This document shows positions 1 to 7,819 of a stretch of 64,000 nt of DNA, piece by piece (position 1 is the first letter of the stretch; each line of letters opens with the position of its first letter). The notes beneath the pieces are model-generated. The model was given only the letters and a program-made list of their open reading frames with translations. It had not been told where the DNA came from and did not search any database. Where the stretch lies: contig NZ_JARFVA010000002.1 in assembly GCF_029194005.1 (NCBI RefSeq), forward strand, positions 434,001 to 498,000, read 5' to 3'. Origin of the DNA: Flagellimonas okinawensis (lineage in GTDB: Bacteria > Bacteroidota > Bacteroidia > Flavobacteriales > Flavobacteriaceae). The translations under genes were made by a program, and so were the position numbers.

Positions 1-759
1 ATTACCGAAACACGGGGTCGTGGTAATAAAGAGGCCGTTGCCCAAGGAACGGCGAACATTCTATCCGGATTTTTCTCAGGGATGGGTGGTTGTGCCATGA
101 TCGGGCAGAGTTTGATCAATACCTCCAACGGTGCAAGGGCAAGACTTTCTGGAATTTTTGCCGCTTTAATGTTGTTGGTGTTTATTATGTTCGGTTCCAG
201 CTTAATTGAGAAAGTACCCATGGCGGCACTTACAGGATTGATGATCATGGTGGCTTTGGGAACCTTTGAATGGGCTAGTTTGAAGACCTTCCGTAGAATG
301 CCAAAATCCGATGTATTGGTGATGGTATTGGTGACCTTGGTGACCGTCTTCCTTCACAATTTAGCCTTGGCGGTATTAGTTGGAGTCATTATTTCCGCAT
401 TGGTATTTGCTTGGGACAACGCAAAACGTATCCGTGCGAGAAAAAGCATTGATGATGAAGGCGTAAAGCATTACGAGATCTATGGTCCTTTATTCTTTGG
501 AAGTACCACACTATTTGCCGAAAAGTTTGATGTATTGAATGATCCCGAAGAAGTGGTGATTGACTTTGCAGAAAGTAGGTTAGTGGATATGTCCGCCATT
601 GAGGCCGTGAACAAGATTACGGAGCGTTACCGAAAAGTGGGCAAAAAAGTACACTTGAAGCATTTAAGCCGAGACTGTAGACGATTATTGGCCAATGCCG
701 ACGATATTATCGAAGTGAACGTTTTGGAAGACCCAACCTATAAGGTTGTGGTGGATTAA
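1..759 (+). CDS. SulP family inorganic anion transporter, 3' part (truncated by window edge)
   Basis: The reading frame is open from base 1, so the gene begins upstream; the ATG at 82 is internal. About 252 codons are visible. The first part carries the SulP signature region (NKEAVAQGTANI, then a Gly-rich GMGGCAMIG and NTSNGARARLSG), followed by several hydrophobic segments. The last ~110 residues lack membrane segments and match the cytosolic STAS domain that ends SulP proteins (IDFAESRLVDMSAIEAV is the typical STAS core). SulP proteins move sulfate, bicarbonate or other anions across the inner membrane; the substrate cannot be read from this fragment. It converges on the next gene with 9 bases between stop codons. 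Confidence 0.93.
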   Translation: MTETRGRGNKEAVAQGTANILSGFFSGMGGCAMIGQSLINTSNGARARLSGIFAALMLLVFIMFGSSLIEKVPMAALTGLMIMVALGTFEWASLKTFRRMPKSDVLVMVLVTLVTVFLHNLALAVLVGVIISALVFAWDNAKRIRARKSIDDEGVKHYEIYGPLFFGSTTLFAEKFDVLNDPEEVVIDFAESRLVDMSAIEAVNKITERYRKVGKKVHLKHLSRDCRRLLANADDIIEVNVLEDPTYKVVVD

Positions 760-768
760 GATTGGATG

Positions 769-1365
769 TTATTCTTTGGTTTTTCCCAAGAAAACATTCA
801 CATTGGGGTTTTGTGGATTACCACTGGCACGTCGCATCAAAACTATCTGGCCCGTATGGTGGATGCAATCCGAAATCATTCCATTGATCATGTTCCAATA
901 GGGAAACTTTGAGGTGTTATCTCCTTGTTCAAACACAATGTTCAGTTGTTCGATTATTTCTTGGTCTTTCCCCACTACCAAATCACTCGCTTGTTTTAAA
1001 TTGTTCAAGGTCATTTTGCGTAATTCATCAAACGAATAGTCAGGTGCATTATCTGGTCGGACTATGTGTTCCCCTTTGTTGGTCATCAAAATGGATTGCG
1101 ATAAGCTATAAATATGGTTTATCGTTTGTATTGTTGTACGTCCTCCTTCCGAAGGTTGATACGATAAATCCTTATCGGTAAGTCCTTCGGTTGCCCAATA
1201 ATAACGAAAACCTAATCCGTCAATCATTCTGGAAACAATGTTTCCCGAGGCATAGTTGGAGGGATAATCAGGTATTTCTTTATAGGGTAATTCCATTTTT
1301 TGTGCTTGAATTTGGTGATTGGTCATCAAAATGAAAATGAAGGAAAAGAAGATTAGTTTTTTCAT
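769..1365 (-). CDS. Secreted DinB-superfamily protein
   Basis: A 198-residue protein with an N-terminal signal peptide (Lys-rich start, hydrophobic stretch, likely cut after IQAQ near residue 22). The remainder resembles the DinB/YfiT four-helix fold: a conserved His around residue 84 (TINHIYSLSQ) and a C-terminal HHTGQIVLMRR at 169-179, which provide the usual metal ligands. DinB proteins are metal-dependent enzymes, often thiol transferases, but most are cytosolic and this one is exported, so its substrate is unknown. It is the last gene of a three-gene operon: its ATG lies only 2 bases after the stop of the preceding META lipoprotein gene. A second, cytosolic DinB-type gene lies at 9237-9701. 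Confidence 0.75.
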   Translation of the reverse strand: MKKLIFFSFIFILMTNHQIQAQKMELPYKEIPDYPSNYASGNIVSRMIDGLGFRYYWATEGLTDKDLSYQPSEGGRTTIQTINHIYSLSQSILMTNKGEHIVRPDNAPDYSFDELRKMTLNNLKQASDLVVGKDQEIIEQLNIVFEQGDNTSKFPYWNMINGMISDCIHHTGQIVLMRRASGNPQNPNVNVFLGKTKE

Positions 1366-1367
1366 TA

Positions 1368-2210
1368 TCAGTCTATTTTTTTGAACACCAATAAATTCTC
1401 TTCCGATCCATTAGAGAGAAACAGTCTGTTATTTTCTACTTTGTAGGTTGTACCCGCTTGTAGCGCAGTCAAGAATTCGGTTTCTTTGTCCATGCTGGGG
1501 CAAGCCATTCGGGTAGATGCAATTTGTGTAAAACGAAGGACATCTTGTTCATAAAAAAGACTTCCCGTCATTCTATTACATCCAGAAAAACCGGAAAAAC
1601 GATTGTCGTTGATATTGATTTCCATATTGGGCAAGTCCCTTCCGTCAAAATCTTCTTTGGAGACAGGTGTGCCTTTCATTTCTTCCAACACCCAAATATC
1701 GTGCAGCCTGTAATCGGTAATGTAAGATCCGCAGCCTTCATAGACTGTGGTTTCATCTCCGCCCGTACTTTTGTAGGAGACTGTTACGGTATAGGGAAAT
1801 ACCTCACCCGACATGGCATTGGTACATTCTTTATGCGAAATGATCACGTCCATTAGCGTGGCTTCGGTCTGTATGCGGTACATGCTAATATTACCGTCCT
1901 GCGCTTTGATGGCTTTGGAGGGCGGGGTGGTAATGGTATCTTCCATGGTCTGGAGTTCAACTTTGTCGCCATAAATCTTAAGTCCCCAGAAAGGTTCTGT
2001 ACCTGTGGCTTTAAAGTAACTGCCGTCTATTTTCATGGCAATGGGCTCCATTTCGCGCTTTTTTTCTTCAGTTTGAAGGGTATCTGGGGTTACTTCTTCC
2101 GAAACTTCAGAAGCTTGGGTAGCTTCAGGTTCGGTTGGTTGTTCTTTCTTTTTTTCAAGACAGCCGGAAAATAGTAATACGGCACAGCTTAAGAGGAGTA
2201 AATTTTTCAT
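1368..2210 (-). CDS. Lipoprotein with COG3650-like and META (HslJ-like) domains
   Basis: 280 residues. Signal peptide with lipobox ending at Cys17 (LLFSGC), then a Glu/Thr-rich linker to about residue 60. Residues ~62-165 (ATGTEPFWGLKIYGD, with a CxN...YEGCGSY ending) resemble the COG3650-type domain of uncharacterised envelope proteins. Residues ~170-280 form a META domain: W-x-L-E, SGCNRMTG, TRMACP and EFLTAL are the standard HslJ landmarks. HslJ in E. coli is linked to heat-shock response and novobiocin resistance; other META proteins bind envelope components. Its ATG overlaps the upstream META gene's stop codon (ATGA), so translation of the pair is probably coupled. Confidence 0.85.
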   Translation of the reverse strand: MKNLLLLSCAVLLFSGCLEKKKEQPTEPEATQASEVSEEVTPDTLQTEEKKREMEPIAMKIDGSYFKATGTEPFWGLKIYGDKVELQTMEDTITTPPSKAIKAQDGNISMYRIQTEATLMDVIISHKECTNAMSGEVFPYTVTVSYKSTGGDETTVYEGCGSYITDYRLHDIWVLEEMKGTPVSKEDFDGRDLPNMEININDNRFSGFSGCNRMTGSLFYEQDVLRFTQIASTRMACPSMDKETEFLTALQAGTTYKVENNRLFLSNGSEENLLVFKKID

Positions 2211-2626
2211 GGGTTTACTTTTTTGAATCGCATCATAGGTATATCTCCTACCAAAAGGTTGAGTTTTCCATCCTCAAAGGAGTAGCCGTCTATTTTTTTC
2301 ATCATTTGTAAAAATTGGCGTTCGCTGCCACCACAGAACATCATTGTTGTTGGGCCCGGGTCTCCAAAAACAATGGAGTTTTCAGCCAATTCGTAATCTG
2401 CGGAGTAACCATTGCAGCTATCGGTACCCGACACTTTTTCGGATTCTTTGTCGAAACTGATCTGCGGTTTTTTTTCGGGAAAAAGTCCTTCAAAGGCTAT
2501 GCGGGGCCCTGAGATGTACTCCAGTTCCCAAGTAGGGCCATAAAGTGCATCTGCACTCGATTTTGCTCCACCACAAGATTCCGCCAATACAATTGCGGAA
2601 AAAAGCAGGATGAATGAGGTTTTCAT
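2207..2626 (-). CDS. META domain lipoprotein (HslJ-like), first gene of operon
   Basis: 139 residues. N-terminal signal sequence with a probable lipid-attachment Cys18 (AESCGG; the lipobox is not ideal because of Glu at -2). The rest is one META domain: WELEYISG, DSCNGYSADYEL (equivalent of the GCN motif), then TTMMFC and FLQMMKKIDGY, ending MMRFKKV. It is the shorter partner of the META protein it overlaps by 4 bases (ATGA). The paired META domains in consecutive genes suggest local duplication followed by gain of the COG3650-like domain in the neighbour. Function in this phylum is not established; an envelope-stress role is an inference from HslJ. Confidence 0.82.
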   Translation of the reverse strand: MKTSFILLFSAIVLAESCGGAKSSADALYGPTWELEYISGPRIAFEGLFPEKKPQISFDKESEKVSGTDSCNGYSADYELAENSIVFGDPGPTTMMFCGGSERQFLQMMKKIDGYSFEDGKLNLLVGDIPMMRFKKVNP

Positions 2627-2723
2627 TTATTCAGAAATTAATGGTTAATGTGTCAGTAAAATACTAAAAAATGGATGATTTCCTCAAACCTTGGGGTGGT
2701 TAAATTGCTAAATAGTATAGGCT

Positions 2724-3431
2724 TTATTGAGGTCTTTTGCTCCAGACCTCGTATATGGGACTTCCTTTACTGCTCAATCCTGAGTGGTGCCAATCGCCAT
2801 CCTTCAATTCATAATTAAATTCCAGACTTGCTCCCACTCTGGAATCGTCCCTGGAAAAGAAACCGATATTTTCGGTGTATTTGCCATCAATCGTTGTGTA
2901 GGTTCCGCCACCAGTTCCCATAAATTCCTTGGTTTCGGTATTAAAGGCAATCCATTGAAAGCGTGTTCCCGATAATATTTTCATGGTCTTTCGTGGTCCA
3001 GAGGTATCGCGTTTAACGATTTCGCCATCACGCTTTCTTCCTGATATCAACCAAGCACCAAAAAGGTCGCCAGGTGTTCCATTATCTACCTTGTTCCATA
3101 TTAAATGCCCGAGTTCAAGATTGTCCCCGTTCAGAACAAATGCTTCAGATTTTGTGTTTCCCACTATCTCGGAATCCTTGGTGAAATATTCATAGGTAAA
3201 ATCTAGCATATCTTTATTGATGGAGTAACTTCCTCCTTTTGTTCCCAGAAACTTTCCCGTTCCTTTTTCAAAAATTGCTTCCGAAAAATAATTGGGAGTC
3301 ATAATAAGTATATGTTCGACCTGATAGCCTTCGTCACTTGATTCAGTAGTTTCCCAAGCACCTTCAATATGTTGTGAGTTTACCATATTCAGGCAGAAAC
3401 AATAGAGCAGTAATAATGTGATGTGTTTCAT
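2724..3431 (-). CDS. Secreted protein of unknown function with two repeated beta-rich halves
   Basis: 235 residues with a signal peptide (likely cut near NSQ, residue ~20). No family recognised with certainty; it resembles proteins labelled 'membrane or secreted protein' in flavobacteria. The mature part has two similar halves. Each starts G-A-W (GAWETTE near 25, GAWLISG near 125), continues with a strand containing MTPNYF or LSGTRFQWIAF, then a T-K-x-F-x-G-T-x-GG-x-Y segment (GKFLGTKGGSY and KEFMGTGGGTY), then a Phe/Tyr strand and D-S-x-x-G (DSEIVGN and DSRVGAS). This points to internal duplication of a small lipocalin-like beta domain. Confidence 0.7.
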   Translation of the reverse strand: MKHITLLLLYCFCLNMVNSQHIEGAWETTESSDEGYQVEHILIMTPNYFSEAIFEKGTGKFLGTKGGSYSINKDMLDFTYEYFTKDSEIVGNTKSEAFVLNGDNLELGHLIWNKVDNGTPGDLFGAWLISGRKRDGEIVKRDTSGPRKTMKILSGTRFQWIAFNTETKEFMGTGGGTYTTIDGKYTENIGFFSRDDSRVGASLEFNYELKDGDWHHSGLSSKGSPIYEVWSKRPQ

Positions 3432-3454
3432 GGACTTAAGTTTCCGTATAAGAT

Positions 3455-3493
3455 AAAAAAAAGCTGCTGTTTTATCACAAAACAGCAGCTTTT
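3455..3493 (-). terminator. Rho-independent terminator downstream of the cytochrome c gene
   Basis: A perfect 15-bp inverted repeat (3459-3473 and 3479-3493) with a 5-base loop. On the minus strand it is followed by a run of eight T (A55-A62 on the plus strand). It separates the cytochrome c gene (stop at 3514) from the next minus-strand gene. Confidence 0.85.
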
Positions 3494-3513
3494 CAATATA
3501 TAGGGTTGGTTTG

Positions 3514-3993
3514 TTAGAGTGTTCTCAGGTATTCTGCGACATCTCTTGCTTCATCTTCCGTCAAATTTTGGTTGAGCATGATGGCATTATTGTACTCTTT
3601 CAACAATGCTTTAGCAATCGGGTCCTCTTTCAACATTCCATCAGGATTTAAGATCATGTTCATTACCCACTCTGGGCTTCTTCTTTCATAAACTCCTTTT
3701 AAGGCAGGTCCGATCATACGTTGATCGATCATGTGGCAGGCTACACAGATTGCATCAAATTTTGCTTTTCCGCGGGCAGCCATTTCATCATTGATTTCAT
3801 CAGGGAATTCCAAGTTGCTGATGGGTCCAACTCCTTTATTGTCCAAATCAACGGGAACTTCTTGTTTGGCCTGTCCTTTTGTATCTTCAGTTTTGGTACG
3901 GCTTACTTCAAAACTATCTTTCTTTTCTTCTTTTTTTCCGCCGCAACTTGCTATCAAGGCACCTAGGGCGAAGATCATTACAATTTTTTTCAT
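3514..3993 (-). CDS. c-type cytochrome lipoprotein
   Basis: 159 residues. Lipoprotein signal with Cys17 (LIASC), then a charged Lys/Glu/Asp-rich linker to about residue 60. The C-terminal ~90 residues are a class I cytochrome c domain: heme-binding CVACH at 83-87, a following IGPALKGVYERR, and a C-terminal helix TEDEARDVAEYLRTL. Met120 and Met139 are possible axial ligands. It is probably anchored to a membrane facing the periplasm and carries electrons singly; no oxidase or reductase partner is adjacent, so its partner cannot be named. A strong terminator follows. Confidence 0.9.
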   Translation of the reverse strand: MKKIVMIFALGALIASCGGKKEEKKDSFEVSRTKTEDTKGQAKQEVPVDLDNKGVGPISNLEFPDEINDEMAARGKAKFDAICVACHMIDQRMIGPALKGVYERRSPEWVMNMILNPDGMLKEDPIAKALLKEYNNAIMLNQNLTEDEARDVAEYLRTL

Positions 3994-4109
3994 TCCGATT
4001 CTATTGAAGTTTGTTTGAGTAATCTAAGCCACTAAGATAGGTAATTAGCGACTAATAATCCGAGCGTTTTTTGTTTTGTCCCTCACAAGATGGTACAAGT
4101 GGAGAAGTT

Positions 4110-5069
4110 TTACAGGGAATCAAAAAAACTTAGGGCTCTTTTTTCGGTATAGGTGATGTTGTTCTTTCCCCAAAATCCAACATGTCCCCCATATTCCGGT
4201 GTTTCCAAAAATAAATCTGGGTTGTGGTCGGTTTCTTTGAACGGATAACATTCTGGACCAAGAAAGGAATCGTCCTTGGCATTAATAATTAGACTGGGAA
4301 CCTTGATATTAGGGAGAAATTGTAATGAACTGGACTTTTTATAGTAATCAAGGGCATCTTTAAATCCATGAGCCTTACTGGTATAAATGTCATCAAAATC
4401 CTTGAGGGTCTTTATCTGTTTTATATCGGCATCGCTAATTTTATCCGGGAACATTTGTTGCTTCTGCTTTAATTTATCCAGCAAATTCCCTTTGAACCGG
4501 ATGGCATAAAGAATATTTTTTGGACTGAGCAATTGTTTGCAGGAGTCGTGTAGATTGCACGGTACCGATACGGCCACGGCACCTTTAAGCTCTTTAGGCA
4601 CATTGTTTCCTTCCCCCAAATATTTGAGTAGCAGATTTCCTCCCAAACTAAAACCTTTTAAATAGATCTCGGAGTATTGTCTTGTGGAGCATATATGATC
4701 TAAAACTTCGATCAAATCTTCCGTTGCACCGGAATGGTAGGAACGATACATCTTGTTGGGCTCACCACTGCAGCCACGATAATTCACTGAACAGGCATCA
4801 TATCCGTTTTGGTTTAGAATTTTGGCGCTCCCTGTAATATAGGGGCGTTGCGCATCCCCCTCGAGTCCGTGTAAAAGGACGACCAATTTTTTAGAGGGGC
4901 CTTGGGCCCTGCTCCAGTCCAAGTCCAAAAAGTCGCCATCCGATAGGACAATCCTTTCACGGTTTTGTACCACACCGTTTACCGAACGTACAATACCGGA
5001 ATAAATCGTGGCAAAGTGACCGTTCCTAAATAGAAGTGGTGGTGTGTAATTGGAACTGACCTTCGGCAT
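4110..5069 (-). CDS. YheT-family alpha/beta hydrolase
   Basis: 319 residues, no signal peptide. The start PPLLFRNGHFATIY and the core LVVLLHGLEGD are characteristic of the YheT/ABHD1-3 family. The nucleophile elbow is GFSLGGN with Ser141; the acid is probably in NAKDDSF (near 266) and the His in GGHVGFWG (near 295), so the catalytic triad looks intact. YheT-like enzymes are esterases of uncertain physiological substrate. The gene begins 6 bases after the stop of the nitronate monooxygenase gene, so the two are probably co-transcribed. Confidence 0.88.
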   Translation of the reverse strand: MPKVSSNYTPPLLFRNGHFATIYSGIVRSVNGVVQNRERIVLSDGDFLDLDWSRAQGPSKKLVVLLHGLEGDAQRPYITGSAKILNQNGYDACSVNYRGCSGEPNKMYRSYHSGATEDLIEVLDHICSTRQYSEIYLKGFSLGGNLLLKYLGEGNNVPKELKGAVAVSVPCNLHDSCKQLLSPKNILYAIRFKGNLLDKLKQKQQMFPDKISDADIKQIKTLKDFDDIYTSKAHGFKDALDYYKKSSSLQFLPNIKVPSLIINAKDDSFLGPECYPFKETDHNPDLFLETPEYGGHVGFWGKNNITYTEKRALSFFDSL

Positions 5070-5075
5070 TATGTA

Positions 5076-6050
5076 TTATTTAGGGAACGTTTTTAAAAGG
5101 TCAGCCTGTTCTTCGACCGATGTTTTAAATTCATCTTTCAGGTTGTTGACCAAGTCGGATACCGGAAGTACATTGTCAATGGTAGTTACTCCTTGCCCCG
5201 CGGACCAAATGGTTTTCCAGGCTTTGGCTTCGGTATCCAGTTCCTTTCCAAAATCAATTTTTGTATCCTTTTTCAAATCCTCTTCCGTTATACCTGCGGC
5301 CTTTAGGCTTGCGGCCAAAAAGTTTGCGTGCACCCCGGATATGGCTGCGGTGTAAACCACATCACTGGCACCTGCATCAATGATCATTTTGCGATATTCT
5401 TCAGTGGCCTTGCTTTCTTCGGTATTTATAAAGCGTGTGCCCATATATGCAAGGTCGGCTCCCATTTGTAATGCGGAAGCTACATCCCTGCCCGTACTTA
5501 TACATCCTGATAAAAGGATGGTCTTGTTAAAGAATTTTTTCACTTCGGCAATCAAGCTCATGGGGTTGATGGTTCCTCCGTGCCCACCAGCACCGGCCGA
5601 TACCAATATAAGACCATCTACGCCAGCTTCGGCGGCTTTTTCTGCATGACGCTTTTTGATGATATCGTGAAATACAAGACCGCCATAACTGTGTATGGCA
5701 TTCACCACTTGGCTCACGGCACCCAACGAAGTGATGACCAAGGGCACTTTATGTTTCATACAAAGTTTTACGTCTGCTTCCAATCTTGGGTTGGTCGGAT
5801 GAACTACAAGATTTACACCAAAGGGAGCGGCTTTTTTTCCGGTTTCCTTTTCAAATGCCTGTAATTCCGACTTTATTTGAATCAACCATTCCTCAAAACC
5901 TTCGCTGGTTCGTTGATTTAATGCGGGAAATGTGCCCACAATACCATTTTTGCAACATTCCACTACCAATTTTGGTCCCGATATCAGGAACATTGGAGCA
6001 GCAATTACCGGTAATGATAGATTTTTGATGAATTCAGCTTTTTGGCTCAT
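5076..6050 (-). CDS. Nitronate monooxygenase (2-nitropropane dioxygenase family)
   Basis: 324 residues, a TIM-barrel FMN enzyme. Visible landmarks: the N-terminal LPVIAAPMFLISGP, the NLVVHPTNPR segment, the flavin-phosphate loop SAGAGGHGGT (151-160), and the ISTGRDVASALQMGADLAYMGTRF-type C-terminal barrel region. These enzymes oxidise toxic alkyl nitronates such as propionate-3-nitronate using oxygen. The length is normal for the family. First gene of a likely two-gene unit with the YheT hydrolase. It is divergent from the thioesterase gene, with about 117 bases between the start codons. Confidence 0.88.
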   Translation of the reverse strand: MSQKAEFIKNLSLPVIAAPMFLISGPKLVVECCKNGIVGTFPALNQRTSEGFEEWLIQIKSELQAFEKETGKKAAPFGVNLVVHPTNPRLEADVKLCMKHKVPLVITSLGAVSQVVNAIHSYGGLVFHDIIKKRHAEKAAEAGVDGLILVSAGAGGHGGTINPMSLIAEVKKFFNKTILLSGCISTGRDVASALQMGADLAYMGTRFINTEESKATEEYRKMIIDAGASDVVYTAAISGVHANFLAASLKAAGITEEDLKKDTKIDFGKELDTEAKAWKTIWSAGQGVTTIDNVLPVSDLVNNLKDEFKTSVEEQADLLKTFPK

Positions 6051-6167
6051 AGGGTCAATGTTAAACTATGTTTAAAAATAGGAACAATTCTTCTTCCGAA
6101 TTGGAATCAGTTACCAAAACTATGGTATTTTTACAATTATTATGCATGCATAACAAAATAACCTTCT

Positions 6168-6650
6168 ATGTTTTTTAAAGAATTTGAGATTAGATGGAGC
6201 GACACTGACGCTAATCGACACTTGGCCAATTCGGCCTATATCAATTTTATGAGTCATACCCGTATGGCCTATTTAGGACTACTTGGCTTTAACCAAAAAA
6301 GTATGGCTGCCCATAATATTGGCCCGGTGGTTTTCTATGAGCATGTATATTATTTTAAAGAAGCTTTTCCGGGTATGCCGGTGAGGGTTTCCTTGGAGTT
6401 TGTGGGAATGAGCAAGGACGGGACATTTTTTGAATTTAGGCACAATTTTTACGATCATAAAGGCAAGAACTTTGCTCGTTGTGAGATGATGGGAGCTTGG
6501 ATCGATCTAAAAGAAAGAAAATTGAAAGGTTTGCCAGATGAATTTCTTCAGGCATTTGAATCCATGGAAAAGACTGAAGATTTTAAGGTTTTGACCAAGG
6601 AGGATACCCGTAAGCATGTTCAAGTGCCAAAGGATATCGATATTCTTTAG
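6168..6650 (+). CDS. Hotdog-fold acyl-CoA thioesterase (4HBT type)
   Basis: 160 residues, cytosolic. The N-terminal FEIRWSDTDANRHLANSAYINF carries the Asp of 4-hydroxybenzoyl-CoA-thioesterase-like hotdog enzymes (D-x-N-x-H-xx-N-xx-Y). Residues ~60-110 form the central strands. The family hydrolyses acyl-CoA thioesters, usually as dimers or tetramers; the chain length accepted is not readable. The start ATG has TATTTTTA, a near match to the phylum -7 box, about 45 bases upstream. It converges on the SMI1/KNR4 gene. Confidence 0.85.
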   Translation: MFFKEFEIRWSDTDANRHLANSAYINFMSHTRMAYLGLLGFNQKSMAAHNIGPVVFYEHVYYFKEAFPGMPVRVSLEFVGMSKDGTFFEFRHNFYDHKGKNFARCEMMGAWIDLKERKLKGLPDEFLQAFESMEKTEDFKVLTKEDTRKHVQVPKDIDIL

Positions 6651-6688
6651 GTTTTTTCGAAAGCCGAGCTATATCAGGGTAATCGCAG

Positions 6689-7306
6689 TCAATTTTGGTC
6701 GATAATAGTATCGAGCCATTTTTCGTACCAGTCCAAAAAGTTTTTTTCTTTGGAAAAAGAGGGTAGAGCATCTCCTCCGCGGTCCATGTTTACGACCTTG
6801 CCTTTGTGGGGTCCGTTCAAAACAAGAGCGTGAATCAAGGAGCATCCCTGTGAACCTAGAGGCATTAAACCTCCATAAAGTTTTCCGTTCAGTTCGTCGA
6901 ATTCTTCATCTGAAATATCTTCATCGTTTTCCATAATATCGATGAGCTCGGTCCATTGGTCCTCTGTGATGCCAGGATATAAAACACATGGGTATTTTAA
7001 ATATTTCTCTACATCCGCATAAATCAAATCATCAATACTTTGTCCAAGGGGATAAATTCCGTAAGACGGTCCTGCACCGGAATGCCTAAAAGATGCCCCG
7101 CCATTACCAACATTTAGTACAAACGCCTTGTAACATTCTGGTAGTTGAATTTGAAATGCTTTTTCAAAAGCTTCCACGTTTTCAATGGTCAATGGAGGGA
7201 ATATTTCGTATTTGTGGTATCCCGCGCCAAAAACTTGGTAGTTGATATCTTTTTCTTTTGCCAATTTCAGTTTATGCTGGATTCGGAGTATTTGATCTTT
7301 GAACAT
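6689..7306 (-). CDS. SMI1/KNR4 family protein
   Basis: 205 residues, cytosolic, acidic. The SMI1/KNR4 (SUKH) fold is shown by PPLTIENVEAFEKAFQIQLPECYKAFVLNVGNGG around residues 35-65, followed by GPSYGIYPL and a GCSLIHALVLNGPHKGKV segment near 155-170. SUKH proteins are often immunity proteins for nuclease or deaminase toxins, but many are solitary cell proteins. No toxin-like gene lies nearby, so an immunity role is not supported here. The preceding small membrane-protein gene ends 33 bases upstream on the same strand, so they may share a transcript. Confidence 0.85.
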   Translation of the reverse strand: MFKDQILRIQHKLKLAKEKDINYQVFGAGYHKYEIFPPLTIENVEAFEKAFQIQLPECYKAFVLNVGNGGASFRHSGAGPSYGIYPLGQSIDDLIYADVEKYLKYPCVLYPGITEDQWTELIDIMENDEDISDEEFDELNGKLYGGLMPLGSQGCSLIHALVLNGPHKGKVVNMDRGGDALPSFSKEKNFLDWYEKWLDTIIDQN

Positions 7307-7339
7307 TACAATTAGAATTATAGTGTTTATAAGGAGCTG

Positions 7340-7708
7340 CTAATTGGTTGAGGGGTCTTTTTGCCTCACCTTTTTCCGAAATTGATTTTTGACACTTATG
7401 TTATAAATAAAAAATAGGGTGAAGCATAGCATCAGGGTTGAAGAGGCTATATCGTAGGCGGACATTTGCGGTTCGTTCAATCTAAATAAAAATCCGACAG
7501 CACCTTCCGCTTCTAGTGGGGTGTTGATTTGTTTAACTAGCCAACTTTTAGGAACAATGGAAATAATCCCTTTGTTCAGTTCAATTATTGCGTAAAAGCC
7601 GACAAGATGAAGTAAGGGGTTTATTTTAAAAGCTTTGAAAAGTAGCTTGAATGCAGCTAGATATAGGGCAAAAACACAAATTCCAACAAGCACTCCGATT
7701 AAAACCAT
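7340..7708 (-). CDS. Small membrane protein of unknown function
   Basis: 122 residues, not recognised. Three hydrophobic segments are visible: residues ~2-25, ~33-52 (HLVGFYAIIEL region) and ~88-106 (STLMLCFTLFFIYNI), followed by a basic C-terminal tail (KNQFRKKVRQK), which would lie in the cytoplasm by the positive-inside rule. It stands immediately before the SMI1/KNR4 gene on the same strand. No catalytic motif is visible. Confidence 0.7.
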   Translation of the reverse strand: MVLIGVLVGICVFALYLAAFKLLFKAFKINPLLHLVGFYAIIELNKGIISIVPKSWLVKQINTPLEAEGAVGFLFRLNEPQMSAYDIASSTLMLCFTLFFIYNISVKNQFRKKVRQKDPSTN

Positions 7709-7819
7709 ATTGAACCTCTAGAGAAACAGATTCATTAAAAATAATCGTGATACATTGTTTTAAAGCATCAAAATTGATGAATGCCGTATTTGAATTGATG
7801 TAGGCCCTAATACGATTGG

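Noticed and set aside
82..759. Treating the ATG at 82 as the start of the SulP gene
   Set aside because: The frame is open to base 1 and the upstream residues fit the SulP family, so the gene continues beyond the window.
6689..7306. Toxin-immunity island around the SMI1/KNR4 gene
   Set aside because: No toxin-like protein, Rhs or polymorphic toxin domain is nearby.
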